64,000 nucleotides of DNA, taken from NCBI RefSeq assembly GCF_002742265.1, contig NZ_MDGL01000035.1:1-64000 (forward strand), read 5' to 3'. Source of the DNA: Maribacter sp. 4G9. GTDB lineage: Bacteria; Bacteroidota; Bacteroidia; Flavobacteriales; Flavobacteriaceae. A program made the translations under genes and the position numbers. Positions 34,373-43,332 of the stretch are shown in pieces; position 1 is the stretch's first letter, and each line of letters begins with the position of its first letter. The notes under the pieces were generated by a model. The model had not been told where the DNA came from. It saw nothing but the letters and a program-made list of their open reading frames with translations, and searched no databases.

Positions 34373-36604
34373 ATGTGGAAGCCGTTTTTAGTATTCTTCT
34401 TTCTCCTCTTTCATATCCATGTACTGAGCCAAAAAAATCCCGATGGGCAAGATTCTACGGCCCTTAAAACCGAAATGTTGAACGAGGTCATTGTGAACGG
34501 TAACGCCATACTAGGTAGTACGTTCGAGGCAAAGAACAGAACAGGTTCTGCGGTCTACATATCGGAAAAAGAGCTCCTAAAATTTAGTTATAACGATATT
34601 AACAGAACGCTAAAAAGTGTACCCGGGGTCAATATATATGAAGAAGATGGGTTTGGTCTTCGACCAAATATTAGTTTACGGGGTACCTCACCTGAGCGGA
34701 GTGCGAAGATTAACCTTATGGAAGATGGTGTCTTAATTGCCCCGGCCCCATATAGCGCCCCGGCAGCTTATTATTTTCCGACCATTGGCCGAATGCAAGC
34801 TATGGAAATATTAAAAGGAAGCAGTCAAATTCAGTATGGCCCAAATACGACAGGCGGAGCGATCAACATGATTTCAACTCGCATTCCCGACCAACTTTCG
34901 GGAAGGGTCGTGTTGTCTGCCGGTAATTTCAACTCAAGAAATACACAGGTCGTTGTAGGTGATAACTATCAGAATTTTGGGTTTGTTAGTGAATACTACA
35001 ACTATAATTCTGATGGTTTCAAAAACTTGGACGGCGGTGGCAATACAGGTTTTGATAAATCGGATTATTTGGCAAAGTTCCGCATAAGTACTGATGAAGA
35101 TGCCAGATTCTATCAGTCCCTTCAATTTAAAATTCAGTATTCCGAAGAAAAGGCCAATGAAACGTATTTGGGACTTACAGATATAGATTTCAAGGAAAAT
35201 CCATACCGCAGGTATCGGGCTTCGTCAAAAGATGTGATGGATTCAGAACACCAACAGTACCAATTGACCCATTTTTTAAAACTTTCCCCGGCACTGAGCA
35301 TACATACCACAGGATACCTTAATAAGTCCAACCGCAATTGGTATAAACTGGATGACGTTAATCTGGGGGAGCGTGTCGGAATTAACAATGTGCTCGCAGA
35401 CCCTAAGAGTTATGTCATGGAATACAATGCATTATTGGGAAATACCGATACGGCCGAAGACGTGTTCGGTATAAAGGCAAACAACAGAACATACACCTCA
35501 AATGGTGTTCAATCCATAGCCAAATTACGATGGGGCTCTGATTGGTCGCAAAATCTAGAGTTGGGAATCAGATACCATGAGGATGACGAGGACAGGTTTC
35601 AATGGGTAGATAGGTACGGATTTCAAAATAGCGAACTCATACGCACAACGGTCGGTACTAAGGGAGCCGATGCCAACCGTATTGGTTATGCGAAAGCCGT
35701 CGCCGTGCATTTTTTATATAAATTAAGTATTAACGGACTGACAGTTACTCCAGGCCTGCGCTATGAGAATATAACGTTGGGTAGAACGGATTATGGAAGC
35801 AACGATGCCGCGAGGTCGGGCATTGACCTTTCCGAAAGGGAGAACAGGGTAGATGTTTGGATACCGGGATTGGGTGCCAATTATAGCTTTGCCAATAATT
35901 TGTCCGTTTTTGGTGGAATTCACAAAGGGTTTTCTCCTCCAGGAAATACTGACGGCCAAAATCCGGAACAAAGCATAAATTACGAACTGGGCACACGTTT
36001 CAACCACAGTGGTCTAAAAGGCGAAATAATAGCGTACTATAATGATTATCAAAACCTACTGGGCAGCGACCTTGCCGCCACTGGCGGTACGGGCAGCCTT
36101 GACCAATTCAATGCGGGCGAGGTACGGGTAGGCGGGGTAGAGGTATTGTTGAACTACGATTTTTTAAAGAACAGCTCCGAAAAGTTAAGACTTCCCGTAT
36201 CGGTATCCTATACCTTGACCGACACCAAGTTCCTCAGTTCCTTTGAAAGTGATACCGATATATTCGGAGAGGTTACAGAAGGGGATGAAATTCCTTACAT
36301 CGCCAAAAATCAGTTTAATTTGAATCTTGGATTGGAGCATGAAAAATTTGCACTAGATATAGGTTTGCGCTATACCGACGCCTTTAGGACGCAAGCGGGA
36401 ACGGGCACAATACCGGAAAACCAAAAAGTAGATTCCAATTATGTTATTGACCTGTCGGGTCGATATTTTTACAATAAACACCTTACCTTTTCTACGAACA
36501 TTATCAATTTATTGGATGAAACCTATGCGGTATCCAGGGTTCCGGCAGGGCTAAGACCGGGGCATCCTTTTGGCATCAACTTTTCACTAGCCTATGGTTT
36601 TTGA
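34373..36604 (+). CDS. TonB-dependent outer-membrane receptor, FecA-like
   Basis: A 743-residue outer-membrane barrel. A signal peptide (to about LSQ20) is followed by a plug domain with EVIVNGN, NISLRGTSPERSAKINLMED and PAPYSAPAAYYFP, then EILKGSSQIQYGPNTTGGAIN, strings typical of FecA/ferric-dicitrate type receptors. The barrel ends in INFSLAYGF with a terminal Phe. It has no STN domain, so it would not signal to FecR directly. It imports a metal chelate. Ferric citrate or another carboxylate complex is likely, but copper-related substrates cannot be ruled out. The gene stands alone, convergent with fecI. Confidence 0.85.
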   Translation: MWKPFLVFFFLLFHIHVLSQKNPDGQDSTALKTEMLNEVIVNGNAILGSTFEAKNRTGSAVYISEKELLKFSYNDINRTLKSVPGVNIYEEDGFGLRPNISLRGTSPERSAKINLMEDGVLIAPAPYSAPAAYYFPTIGRMQAMEILKGSSQIQYGPNTTGGAINMISTRIPDQLSGRVVLSAGNFNSRNTQVVVGDNYQNFGFVSEYYNYNSDGFKNLDGGGNTGFDKSDYLAKFRISTDEDARFYQSLQFKIQYSEEKANETYLGLTDIDFKENPYRRYRASSKDVMDSEHQQYQLTHFLKLSPALSIHTTGYLNKSNRNWYKLDDVNLGERVGINNVLADPKSYVMEYNALLGNTDTAEDVFGIKANNRTYTSNGVQSIAKLRWGSDWSQNLELGIRYHEDDEDRFQWVDRYGFQNSELIRTTVGTKGADANRIGYAKAVAVHFLYKLSINGLTVTPGLRYENITLGRTDYGSNDAARSGIDLSERENRVDVWIPGLGANYSFANNLSVFGGIHKGFSPPGNTDGQNPEQSINYELGTRFNHSGLKGEIIAYYNDYQNLLGSDLAATGGTGSLDQFNAGEVRVGGVEVLLNYDFLKNSSEKLRLPVSVSYTLTDTKFLSSFESDTDIFGEVTEGDEIPYIAKNQFNLNLGLEHEKFALDIGLRYTDAFRTQAGTGTIPENQKVDSNYVIDLSGRYFYNKHLTFSTNIINLLDETYAVSRVPAGLRPGHPFGINFSLAYGF

Positions 36605-36661
36605 AATAAAAATCGAAGATTACATATTGTTGTACCTAATGGTATAAAGGTATTTTTGGTT

Positions 36662-37246
36662 CTATTCCGTATAGCGAAGAATCACGAATAAAACGTGGAT
36701 CTTATCCTTCAATTTCTTCCTTAAAATTTTAAGGGCCTTAGTAAGATGACCTTCTACCGTTTTTATGGATAAACCTAGGTAATCTGCGATTTCATTATTG
36801 GTCAATCCTTCCTTTTTACTCAACAAAAATACTTTACTACATTTTTTTGGAAGATTTTGAATTTCCCTTTCAACAATTTCCATTTTGTAACGTAACTCCT
36901 CTTCATTTTCTGTTTGGATGGTATTATCCAATGCATCGGCATAAGCCATTTCCAACAATTGGGTCTCTTTGTTATACTTCTTTATATGGTCCAGGAACGT
37001 ATTCCGAACCGATTTATATAGCCATCCCCTAATTAAGACCCCCTCCTTTAAAATGCCCCTTTTTTTCCATAGTTTAAAAAATGCTTCTTGGGTAAGGTCC
37101 TTTGCCAAAGTCTCATCACGGCTTAAGCTTTTGGCATACCAATAGACTTCTTTGTAATACAAATCAATGACCGTCTTGAATGCCGATTTATCTCCATTTC
37201 GGATTGCACTGACATCAAGATTCCCGTTACGATCCTTTGAATTCAT
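36662..37246 (-). CDS. FecI-like ECF sigma factor
   Basis: A 194-residue sigma-70 family protein with region 2 (YYKEVYWYAKSLSRDETLAKDL, then AFFKLWKKR) and region 4 (IQNLPKKCSKVFLLSKKEG, then NEIADYLGLSIKTVEGH). It lacks region 3, as in ECF factors. It should be held by FecR and released through the STN-bearing SusC protein. Unusually, the gene is divergent from fecR (115 bases apart), while Bacteroidota usually place fecI just upstream on the same strand. Its target promoter probably drives the susC gene, by inference. Confidence 0.9.
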   Translation of the reverse strand: MNSKDRNGNLDVSAIRNGDKSAFKTVIDLYYKEVYWYAKSLSRDETLAKDLTQEAFFKLWKKRGILKEGVLIRGWLYKSVRNTFLDHIKKYNKETQLLEMAYADALDNTIQTENEEELRYKMEIVEREIQNLPKKCSKVFLLSKKEGLTNNEIADYLGLSIKTVEGHLTKALKILRKKLKDKIHVLFVILRYTE

Positions 37247-37361
37247 AAACTATTTTAACAAAAAATCTTCAAAACTAAAGGTAAATATAAATAAAAAGCA
37301 AGGGTATTGTAAAGTTCAGTCGTTTGGTAAGTATTCATTGGCATTATCTTAATATTTCATA

Positions 37362-38517
37362 ATGAAAAAAAGGAATATCAAAATCATCGTTCATAAATTC
37401 CTGTGCAATACCGCCACTACTGAGGAAATTGAATTTTTGACAAAATGGGTTCAGAAAAATAAGTTGAGTTTTCAAGAAGATGTTCAATTGAACCATCTCG
37501 TTACAGGGCTTTTTGAGGAAGAAAAAGCGGAACGCCTGAAAAGAGACTTGTTGGAGAATTTTGAACAATTCGAAATTAGGGAAAGAAGAAATCAAATGTT
37601 TAATTTACTAAAATATGCCGCTTTCTTCATTGGTATTATTGTGGTCGGCACTTTATTTTATTTGAGGGGAAGTACGGAGAAAGATTTACCCCAAAAGCAA
37701 ATCACCATTACTTTGGGAGACGGATCAACCAAGGAAATCTTGAATGTTGAATCCTCTGAACTCATATCAAGCTCCGGTACTTATGCGGCCGAGCAGGAAG
37801 GAAGCAAAATCATTTACAAAAAAAAATCGGGAAAAACCTTGAAAAACTCTGGGCCATTGGTGTACAATACTCTGGAAGTCCCTTATGGTAAAAAATTCGA
37901 GATAGTATTGTCTGACGGTACCGAGGTATACTTAAACACTGGGTCGTCCTTGACATATCCCGTGGCTTTTTACGATGAAGGACCTCGCAACGTAGTTTTA
38001 AGGGGGGAGGCCTACTTTTACGTCAAGTCAGACTCCCTGAGACCTTTCTCTGTGGACGCAGGTTTGTTGGACACAAGGGTTTTGGGCACAGAATTCAATA
38101 TCTCCAATTACCCGGATGACCAATACACCAAAGTCGTCTTAGTAGAAGGTAGTGTATCTATAAATAAAGGGGAGGATCCTGCAAGTCAGGCTATTTTTTT
38201 GAAGCCATACCAAATGGCATCTTACTACGTCTCCAGCGCAAATTTAGCAGTGTCCGATGTTGATGTAAGCAGCCATATTGCATGGAAGGATGGGATATTA
38301 CTTTTTAAAAACGAGGATTTTTATCGGATCACCAAAAAGCTTGAAAGACATTATGATATCGAAATCAATATTTAAGGACGTAGAGGTGAGCCAAGAAAGA
38401 TATACCGGAAGATTTAAAACGGAAACCATCGATGAGGTACTACGGGCGTTCCAGCGAATAAAGGAATTCGAATATTCGAATGACGAAGATAAAATAGAGA
38501 TAAACCCTAAAAAGTAG
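37362..38517 (+). pseudogene. FecR-like anti-sigma factor, split by a +1 frameshift
   Basis: The first frame (37362-38375) gives 337 residues: a cytoplasmic start, a membrane helix near 83-100, and a FecR domain (LPYGKKFEIVLSDGTEVYLN-like, TEFNISNY). It ends in KLERHYDIEINI followed by TAA at 38373. The remaining C-terminal module (DVEVSQERYTGRFKTETIDE, then LRAFQRIKEFEY) continues in the +1 frame to 38517. Removing one T from TTT (38371-38373) joins them into a normal DUF4974-type end. It is therefore either a real mutation, a sequencing error, or a programmed shift. If real, signalling from SusC would be affected. Confidence 0.8.
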
Positions 38518-38618
38518 ACGTATGATATAAACAAAAGAATCAGGGACTGCTCTAACAATCCCTGGATTCCAAATGAATTTAAAAACTAATTAGCCAATTT
38601 CTAAACTCTCTCAAAAGT

Positions 38619-41600
38619 ATGAAAAACACTCTATGTAGAAGCTATTTTACGATTAAAATGGACCTAAAAATGAAGATAACCGCATTGTTATTATTGGTTG
38701 CCCTATTCCAACTTAGTGCCAAGAATGCGTATTCCCAAAAGGGAAAAATTTCGATGAATATGGAGGATGCTACCATTGAGTCCATATTTAATGAAATAGA
38801 AAGACAGACGGATTTCAACATCCTGTACAAAAATTCCACCCTGGACACAAGCAGAAAAGTAACGATAAAGGCGGATAAAGTTAAAATTGAAGATTTAATG
38901 GACCTTGTTTTAAAGGAAACCAATGTTTCTTTTGAAATAAGGAGAAAACTTATTGTTCTTCTGGAAAAGAAGATAGTTCCGAGAATGAAAATCAAGACAT
39001 CATCCTTGGATACTCCCAAGATAATGCAGCAGACAATGACGGTAACCGGCTTGGTAACCGATCAAGACAATGTGCCCTTGGGCGGGGTAAGTATAGTGGT
39101 CAAAGGCTCCACAAAAGGGGTTTCCACCAATTTTGACGGGGAATATGAAATCGAAGTCTCGGAAGGTGATATTCTTGTATTCTCATACATTGGCTTCGCT
39201 TCACGTGAAGTTACTGTTAAACAAGAAAAAAGTATTAACGTGACCCTGCAGCCAGATCTTATGGACCTTAATGAGGTAATCGTTACCGCAACTGGGGTAC
39301 GCCGTAAAGTTGAGATGGGCAATTCCATTGCCAATCTCAATGTTGCAGATGACGTAAAACAACGCCCAATAAGCAATGTTTCAGATCTGCTTCAGGGCCA
39401 GGCGACCGGTGTTCAAATTTCCAGTAGTGGGGGTTCTACCGGCATGGGCTCCCGTATTAGGGTAAGGGGTTCCAATAGTGCATCCCTCTCCAACGAGCCG
39501 GTAATATATGTTGACGGAGTTCTTATCAACAACGAGGCCAATTCCATCTCGTTTGAAACAGGTGGGCAGTCTCCTTCGAGGTTAAACGATATCAACCCAG
39601 AGGATATTGAATCTATCGAAATCATCAAGGGGCCTTCAGCAGCGACCTTGTACGGGTCAATTGCGGCGAACGGTGTGATTCGTATTACTACTAAAAAAGG
39701 GAAGCAAGGGGAACCGAGATGGTCCGCTTTTATGGAGAGCGGTATTGTAGAGAATGTGACGACCTATCCTTTAAATTATCAGGCACTTGATGCCCAAGGT
39801 AATCCTGGTTTCAATTTTGAAGCGGCCGACGGCACTTTTGTCCCCAGTACGGTCAATTCCTTTCAGGCCTTGAACGACCCGCGCACCTCGCCCTTTAGAA
39901 CAGGGCAGTCTTATGGTGCCGGATTAAGCGTATCGGGAGGTTCGGAAGTACTTACCTATTTTCTGTCAGGTAGTCTTACCGACGGTGAAGGTGTACTACC
40001 TGTAAACAATATAAAAAGGACGAATTTCAGAGGAAATTTTGGGGCCAAAATTACCGATGACCTAAAAGTTAATTTAACCACGGGCTACACTAACAGTAAT
40101 CTAGAATTACCCTTGAACGATAATTTTGCCTTGGGGCTGATGGGCCAAGGCCTTAATGGTACACCCTCGATAGACTTAAATAACGGTTGGGGCGAATTTA
40201 CTCCTGATGAATTGTTCACAATCGATACCCGACAAAAAATCAACCGTTTTACTTCGGGTCTCGAGATTTTATGGCAACCTACCGAGAAACTGAATGTTAG
40301 GGCTTCTGGTGGACTTGATTTTACTTCACGTTGGGACAGTCAATTTTTCCCAACGGGAGAAGCGCCGGCTTTTCTCAACTATGACCAAGGTGCCCGATTT
40401 TCCAATAGGTTTAACGACTTTGTCTATACCCTCGATATGGTGGGGTCTTACAAAACGGATTTATGGAAAGGGATAAATTCACGTACCTCCCTTGGGTTTC
40501 AGTATTTACAGAATTTATCGCAGGGTACATTTGCAACCGGGCTTCTGTTGGTTGCCGGCAGCAACTCCATTGCCGGGGCCGCTGTTACACAAAGTAACGA
40601 ACAGACCATCGAATCACGTACCGTTGGTGTCTTTTTGGAGGAACAGATAGGCTTTAATGATAAACTATTCGTAACTGGTGCTGTACGGGCAGATCGTGGA
40701 AGTTCTTTCGGTGCCTCATTCAATTCTGTATTTTACCCAAAGGTGAGTGCCTCTTGGCTCATTTCGGAGGAAGATTTCTTTAATGATTCCGATAAATACG
40801 GAATAAACTCCTTACGGCTCAGGGGGGCTTGGGGCTCCTCTGGGGTTCAGCCAGGTACAAATGACGCATTAAGGTTTTTCAATCCTATCGCGGCTACCTT
40901 GGACGGGCAAAGTGTAACCGGGGTAACCATTGGAAGTGTAGGAAATACCGGTTTAAGTCCAGAGATATCCTCAGAAGTTGAATTTGGTTTTGATGCCAAA
41001 CTATTATCCGATAGAATCGGCCTTGAAATGACGTATTTCAATAAACGTACGGAGGATGCCCTAATTTTCAGGCAATTACCATTATCTCTCGGAGTGGGTG
41101 AAGGCCGTTTTGAAAATTTGGGTTCCGTAAAAAACTCGGGGATCGAAATAGCGTTGAATACTAGAATCATCGAGACCGACAAGTTTTTCTTTGGACTGGA
41201 TTTCGTAGGTTCTTTTATCGATAACGAGCTGATTGAACTTGGTGAGGGCATCCAGCCGGTCATATTTGGTCAGCAACGTCATGTTGAAGGATACCCTCTT
41301 GGTGGGTATTGGGACGAAACCTATACCTTTAACGATGCCAATGGTGATGGTTTCATTGGGCAAGATGAAATTCAAGTAGGAGAAACAGGTTATTTGGGTG
41401 CCCCGTTTGCAACCACCGATATTACTTTTACCCCCACCCTAAGTTTTTTCGAAAATCAATTTGTGCTGAAAGGACTTCTTAACTATAGAGGCGGTCAAAA
41501 GCTGTATAACAATACCGGTGCATGGAGAAATGGGAACAGTAATAACCAAGAACTAAACGACCCCAATGCCTCGCTTGAAGATCAGGCCAGGGCCGTTGCT

Positions 41601-41882
41601 TCAAAATTTTTGGGAACAAATGCAGGTTATATCGAAGATGCTTCTTTTTGGAGGCTTCGTGAAATCTCATTGACCTATAACGCACCGGGCACCTTTTCAA
41701 GCAAACTTGGTTTTGACCGTATAAGCCTTACACTTTCTGGACAGAATTTGGGAGTATGGACAGATTACTCCGGACTAGATCCCGAAATAAGTTCTGAGGG
41801 ACAAGCCAATTTTACCACCGAAGAATTTCTCAGTCAACCACCTATACGTTCTTGGAAAGCAAGACTGAATCTATCTTTTTAA
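38619..41882 (+). CDS. SusC/RagA-type TonB-linked outer-membrane protein with STN domain
   Basis: A 1087-residue outer-membrane protein. After a signal peptide comes an STN domain (ISMNMEDATIESIFNEIERQ, about residues 45-115) that contacts FecR. A carboxypeptidase-like beta-sandwich follows (VTGLVTDQDNVPLGGVSIVV), then the plug (LNEVIVTATGVRR, GQATGVQISSSGG, VRGSNSAS) and the barrel ending in LNLSF. It imports a glycan or oligopeptide-like ligand with the SusD partner. No glycoside hydrolase is nearby, so the substrate is not indicated. The fecR gene lies 101 bases upstream. Alternative starts lie 13-17 codons in. Confidence 0.92.
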   Translation: MKNTLCRSYFTIKMDLKMKITALLLLVALFQLSAKNAYSQKGKISMNMEDATIESIFNEIERQTDFNILYKNSTLDTSRKVTIKADKVKIEDLMDLVLKETNVSFEIRRKLIVLLEKKIVPRMKIKTSSLDTPKIMQQTMTVTGLVTDQDNVPLGGVSIVVKGSTKGVSTNFDGEYEIEVSEGDILVFSYIGFASREVTVKQEKSINVTLQPDLMDLNEVIVTATGVRRKVEMGNSIANLNVADDVKQRPISNVSDLLQGQATGVQISSSGGSTGMGSRIRVRGSNSASLSNEPVIYVDGVLINNEANSISFETGGQSPSRLNDINPEDIESIEIIKGPSAATLYGSIAANGVIRITTKKGKQGEPRWSAFMESGIVENVTTYPLNYQALDAQGNPGFNFEAADGTFVPSTVNSFQALNDPRTSPFRTGQSYGAGLSVSGGSEVLTYFLSGSLTDGEGVLPVNNIKRTNFRGNFGAKITDDLKVNLTTGYTNSNLELPLNDNFALGLMGQGLNGTPSIDLNNGWGEFTPDELFTIDTRQKINRFTSGLEILWQPTEKLNVRASGGLDFTSRWDSQFFPTGEAPAFLNYDQGARFSNRFNDFVYTLDMVGSYKTDLWKGINSRTSLGFQYLQNLSQGTFATGLLLVAGSNSIAGAAVTQSNEQTIESRTVGVFLEEQIGFNDKLFVTGAVRADRGSSFGASFNSVFYPKVSASWLISEEDFFNDSDKYGINSLRLRGAWGSSGVQPGTNDALRFFNPIAATLDGQSVTGVTIGSVGNTGLSPEISSEVEFGFDAKLLSDRIGLEMTYFNKRTEDALIFRQLPLSLGVGEGRFENLGSVKNSGIEIALNTRIIETDKFFFGLDFVGSFIDNELIELGEGIQPVIFGQQRHVEGYPLGGYWDETYTFNDANGDGFIGQDEIQVGETGYLGAPFATTDITFTPTLSFFENQFVLKGLLNYRGGQKLYNNTGAWRNGNSNNQELNDPNASLEDQARAVASKFLGTNAGYIEDASFWRLREISLTYNAPGTFSSKLGFDRISLTLSGQNLGVWTDYSGLDPEISSEGQANFTTEEFLSQPPIRSWKARLNLSF

Positions 41883-41899
41883 CATAAAAATTCAAGAAA

Positions 41900-43237
41900 A
41901 TGAAAAAGTCAATTAATGTAAAAAAAAACTATTCCAAATTTATTTTTAGCGCCATTGTCTTGATGGCATTGACATCGTTGTGCATATCATGCGATTCGGT
42001 GGTAGAAGTCACAGATCCCGATATCGTTACCCCGGAATCACTGAACAGTGAGGCCGGTATACAAACCCTTCGCGCGGGTTCCTTAGGAGATCTAGCAGTG
42101 GCCATGAGCGGTTCCGCTGCAGGTCATGGTGCCACTACGGGTCTAATTGTTATGAGCGGCCTTATGGCTGATGAGTATGCCTATTCAGGAACCTTTCCCA
42201 CCAGACGCGAGGCCGATACCCGTAATCTTCAAGATATCAACAGTGACGTAAATACAATTTATGGCAACCTGCATAGATCGCGAACGGGCGCCGAAACTAC
42301 GGTTGACCTTCTTGCCGATTTCGGTGGAAACCCAGAAATTGAAAGTGAGATGCAAAGCGTTACTGGCTACGCTTATGTCATGTTCGCGGAAACCTTTTGC
42401 GGTGGGGTGCCGTTCAGCAAGGCCCCTGCCGATGGTGGAGAATTGATCTATGGCGAGCCTTTGACCACCGAACAAATGTTCAACCAGGCGATAAGTTGGT
42501 TCGATCAAGCTATCGCCAACGCTGGCAGCAATGATAAATTGGCGAACCTAGGGCGGGTAGGCAAGGCTCGCTCCCTTTTGGGTCTAGGGCAAATGGATGC
42601 GGCAGCCGCTGAAGTAGCTGCTATTCCAACAGATTTTGTTTATAATATTGAGCAATCCGACAACAGTCGAAGACAAGAAAACGGTATTTACATTATGAGT
42701 ACCGTTCGCCGCCAGTTTTCTATCGCCGACGGAAAGGGAGGAAACGGCTTAATGTTCCGCTCTTCCATGGATCCCAGGACGCCTTGGGACGGCGGTACGG
42801 AATTTGGGCAGGATGATATTACCTTGTATTACAATCAGCTAAAATATGATTCTTCCAATGTGCCCGTAGTCTTGGCTTCTGGAACGGAGGCAAGATTGAT
42901 CGAGGCCGAGGCCGCCGCCAATGCGGATGATGCTACCACCGTGGAGGACATACATAATGCACTTAGGGCTACTATAGGTCTGTCAGATTTAGACCTCTCA
43001 GGAATTAGCGGTGACGACCTATTGCTGGCCCATTTTTCGGAGCGTGCATTTTGGCTCTTCAGTACCGGTCATCGACTAGGCGACCTTAGAAGACTTGTGG
43101 ACGTTTACGGCATGATGCCCTCGAATGTCTTTCCGTGGGGGCCTTATTTCAAGGGAGGGGAATATAGTACAAACCTTAAATTTCTAGTTCCACAGTCAGA
43201 ATCGAACAACCCTAATTATGTAGGCTGTTTAGATTAA
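41900..43237 (+). CDS. SusD/RagB-family lipoprotein
   Basis: A 445-residue surface lipoprotein with the lipobox CISC (Cys about 31) and SusD-like helices (GQMDAAAAEVAAIP repeat region, TEARLIEAEAA and a closing FPWGPYFKGGEY). It binds the substrate over the SusC barrel. It begins 18 bases after susC. It is shorter than the usual 500-plus residues, and the family similarity is moderate, in the RagB-like branch that accepts non-glycan cargo. A terminator hairpin follows, so the susCD transcript ends here. Confidence 0.82.
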   Translation: MKKSINVKKNYSKFIFSAIVLMALTSLCISCDSVVEVTDPDIVTPESLNSEAGIQTLRAGSLGDLAVAMSGSAAGHGATTGLIVMSGLMADEYAYSGTFPTRREADTRNLQDINSDVNTIYGNLHRSRTGAETTVDLLADFGGNPEIESEMQSVTGYAYVMFAETFCGGVPFSKAPADGGELIYGEPLTTEQMFNQAISWFDQAIANAGSNDKLANLGRVGKARSLLGLGQMDAAAAEVAAIPTDFVYNIEQSDNSRRQENGIYIMSTVRRQFSIADGKGGNGLMFRSSMDPRTPWDGGTEFGQDDITLYYNQLKYDSSNVPVVLASGTEARLIEAEAAANADDATTVEDIHNALRATIGLSDLDLSGISGDDLLLAHFSERAFWLFSTGHRLGDLRRLVDVYGMMPSNVFPWGPYFKGGEYSTNLKFLVPQSESNNPNYVGCLD

Positions 43238-43260
43238 ATTGATCACTAAAAAATAGATGG

Positions 43261-43293
43261 AAAAGAGGCTGCTAAAAAAGCCTCTTTTCTTTT
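43261..43293 (+). terminator. Rho-independent terminator after susCD
   Basis: AAAAGAGGCT (43261-43270) pairs perfectly with AGCCTCTTTT (43279-43288) around an 8-base loop, followed by a T-rich tail. It lies about 25 bases after the SusD gene stop. Confidence 0.85.
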
Positions 43294-43301
43294 TATGTTT
43301 G
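43294..43301 (+). promoter_or_regulatory. -7 box for the spermidine-synthase-like gene
   Basis: TATGTTTG matches TAnnTTTG, starting directly after the terminator T-run and 31 bases before the ATG at 43333. No clear -33 box is seen because the terminator occupies that place. Confidence 0.4.
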
Positions 43302-43332
43302 TATAATACCACATTATCAACGACCATTTTTT

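Noticed and set aside
38541-38564. Hairpin CAGGGA/TCCCTG between fecR and susC
   Set aside because: Six-base stem with 12-base loop and no T-run; could be chance, so not listed as a terminator.
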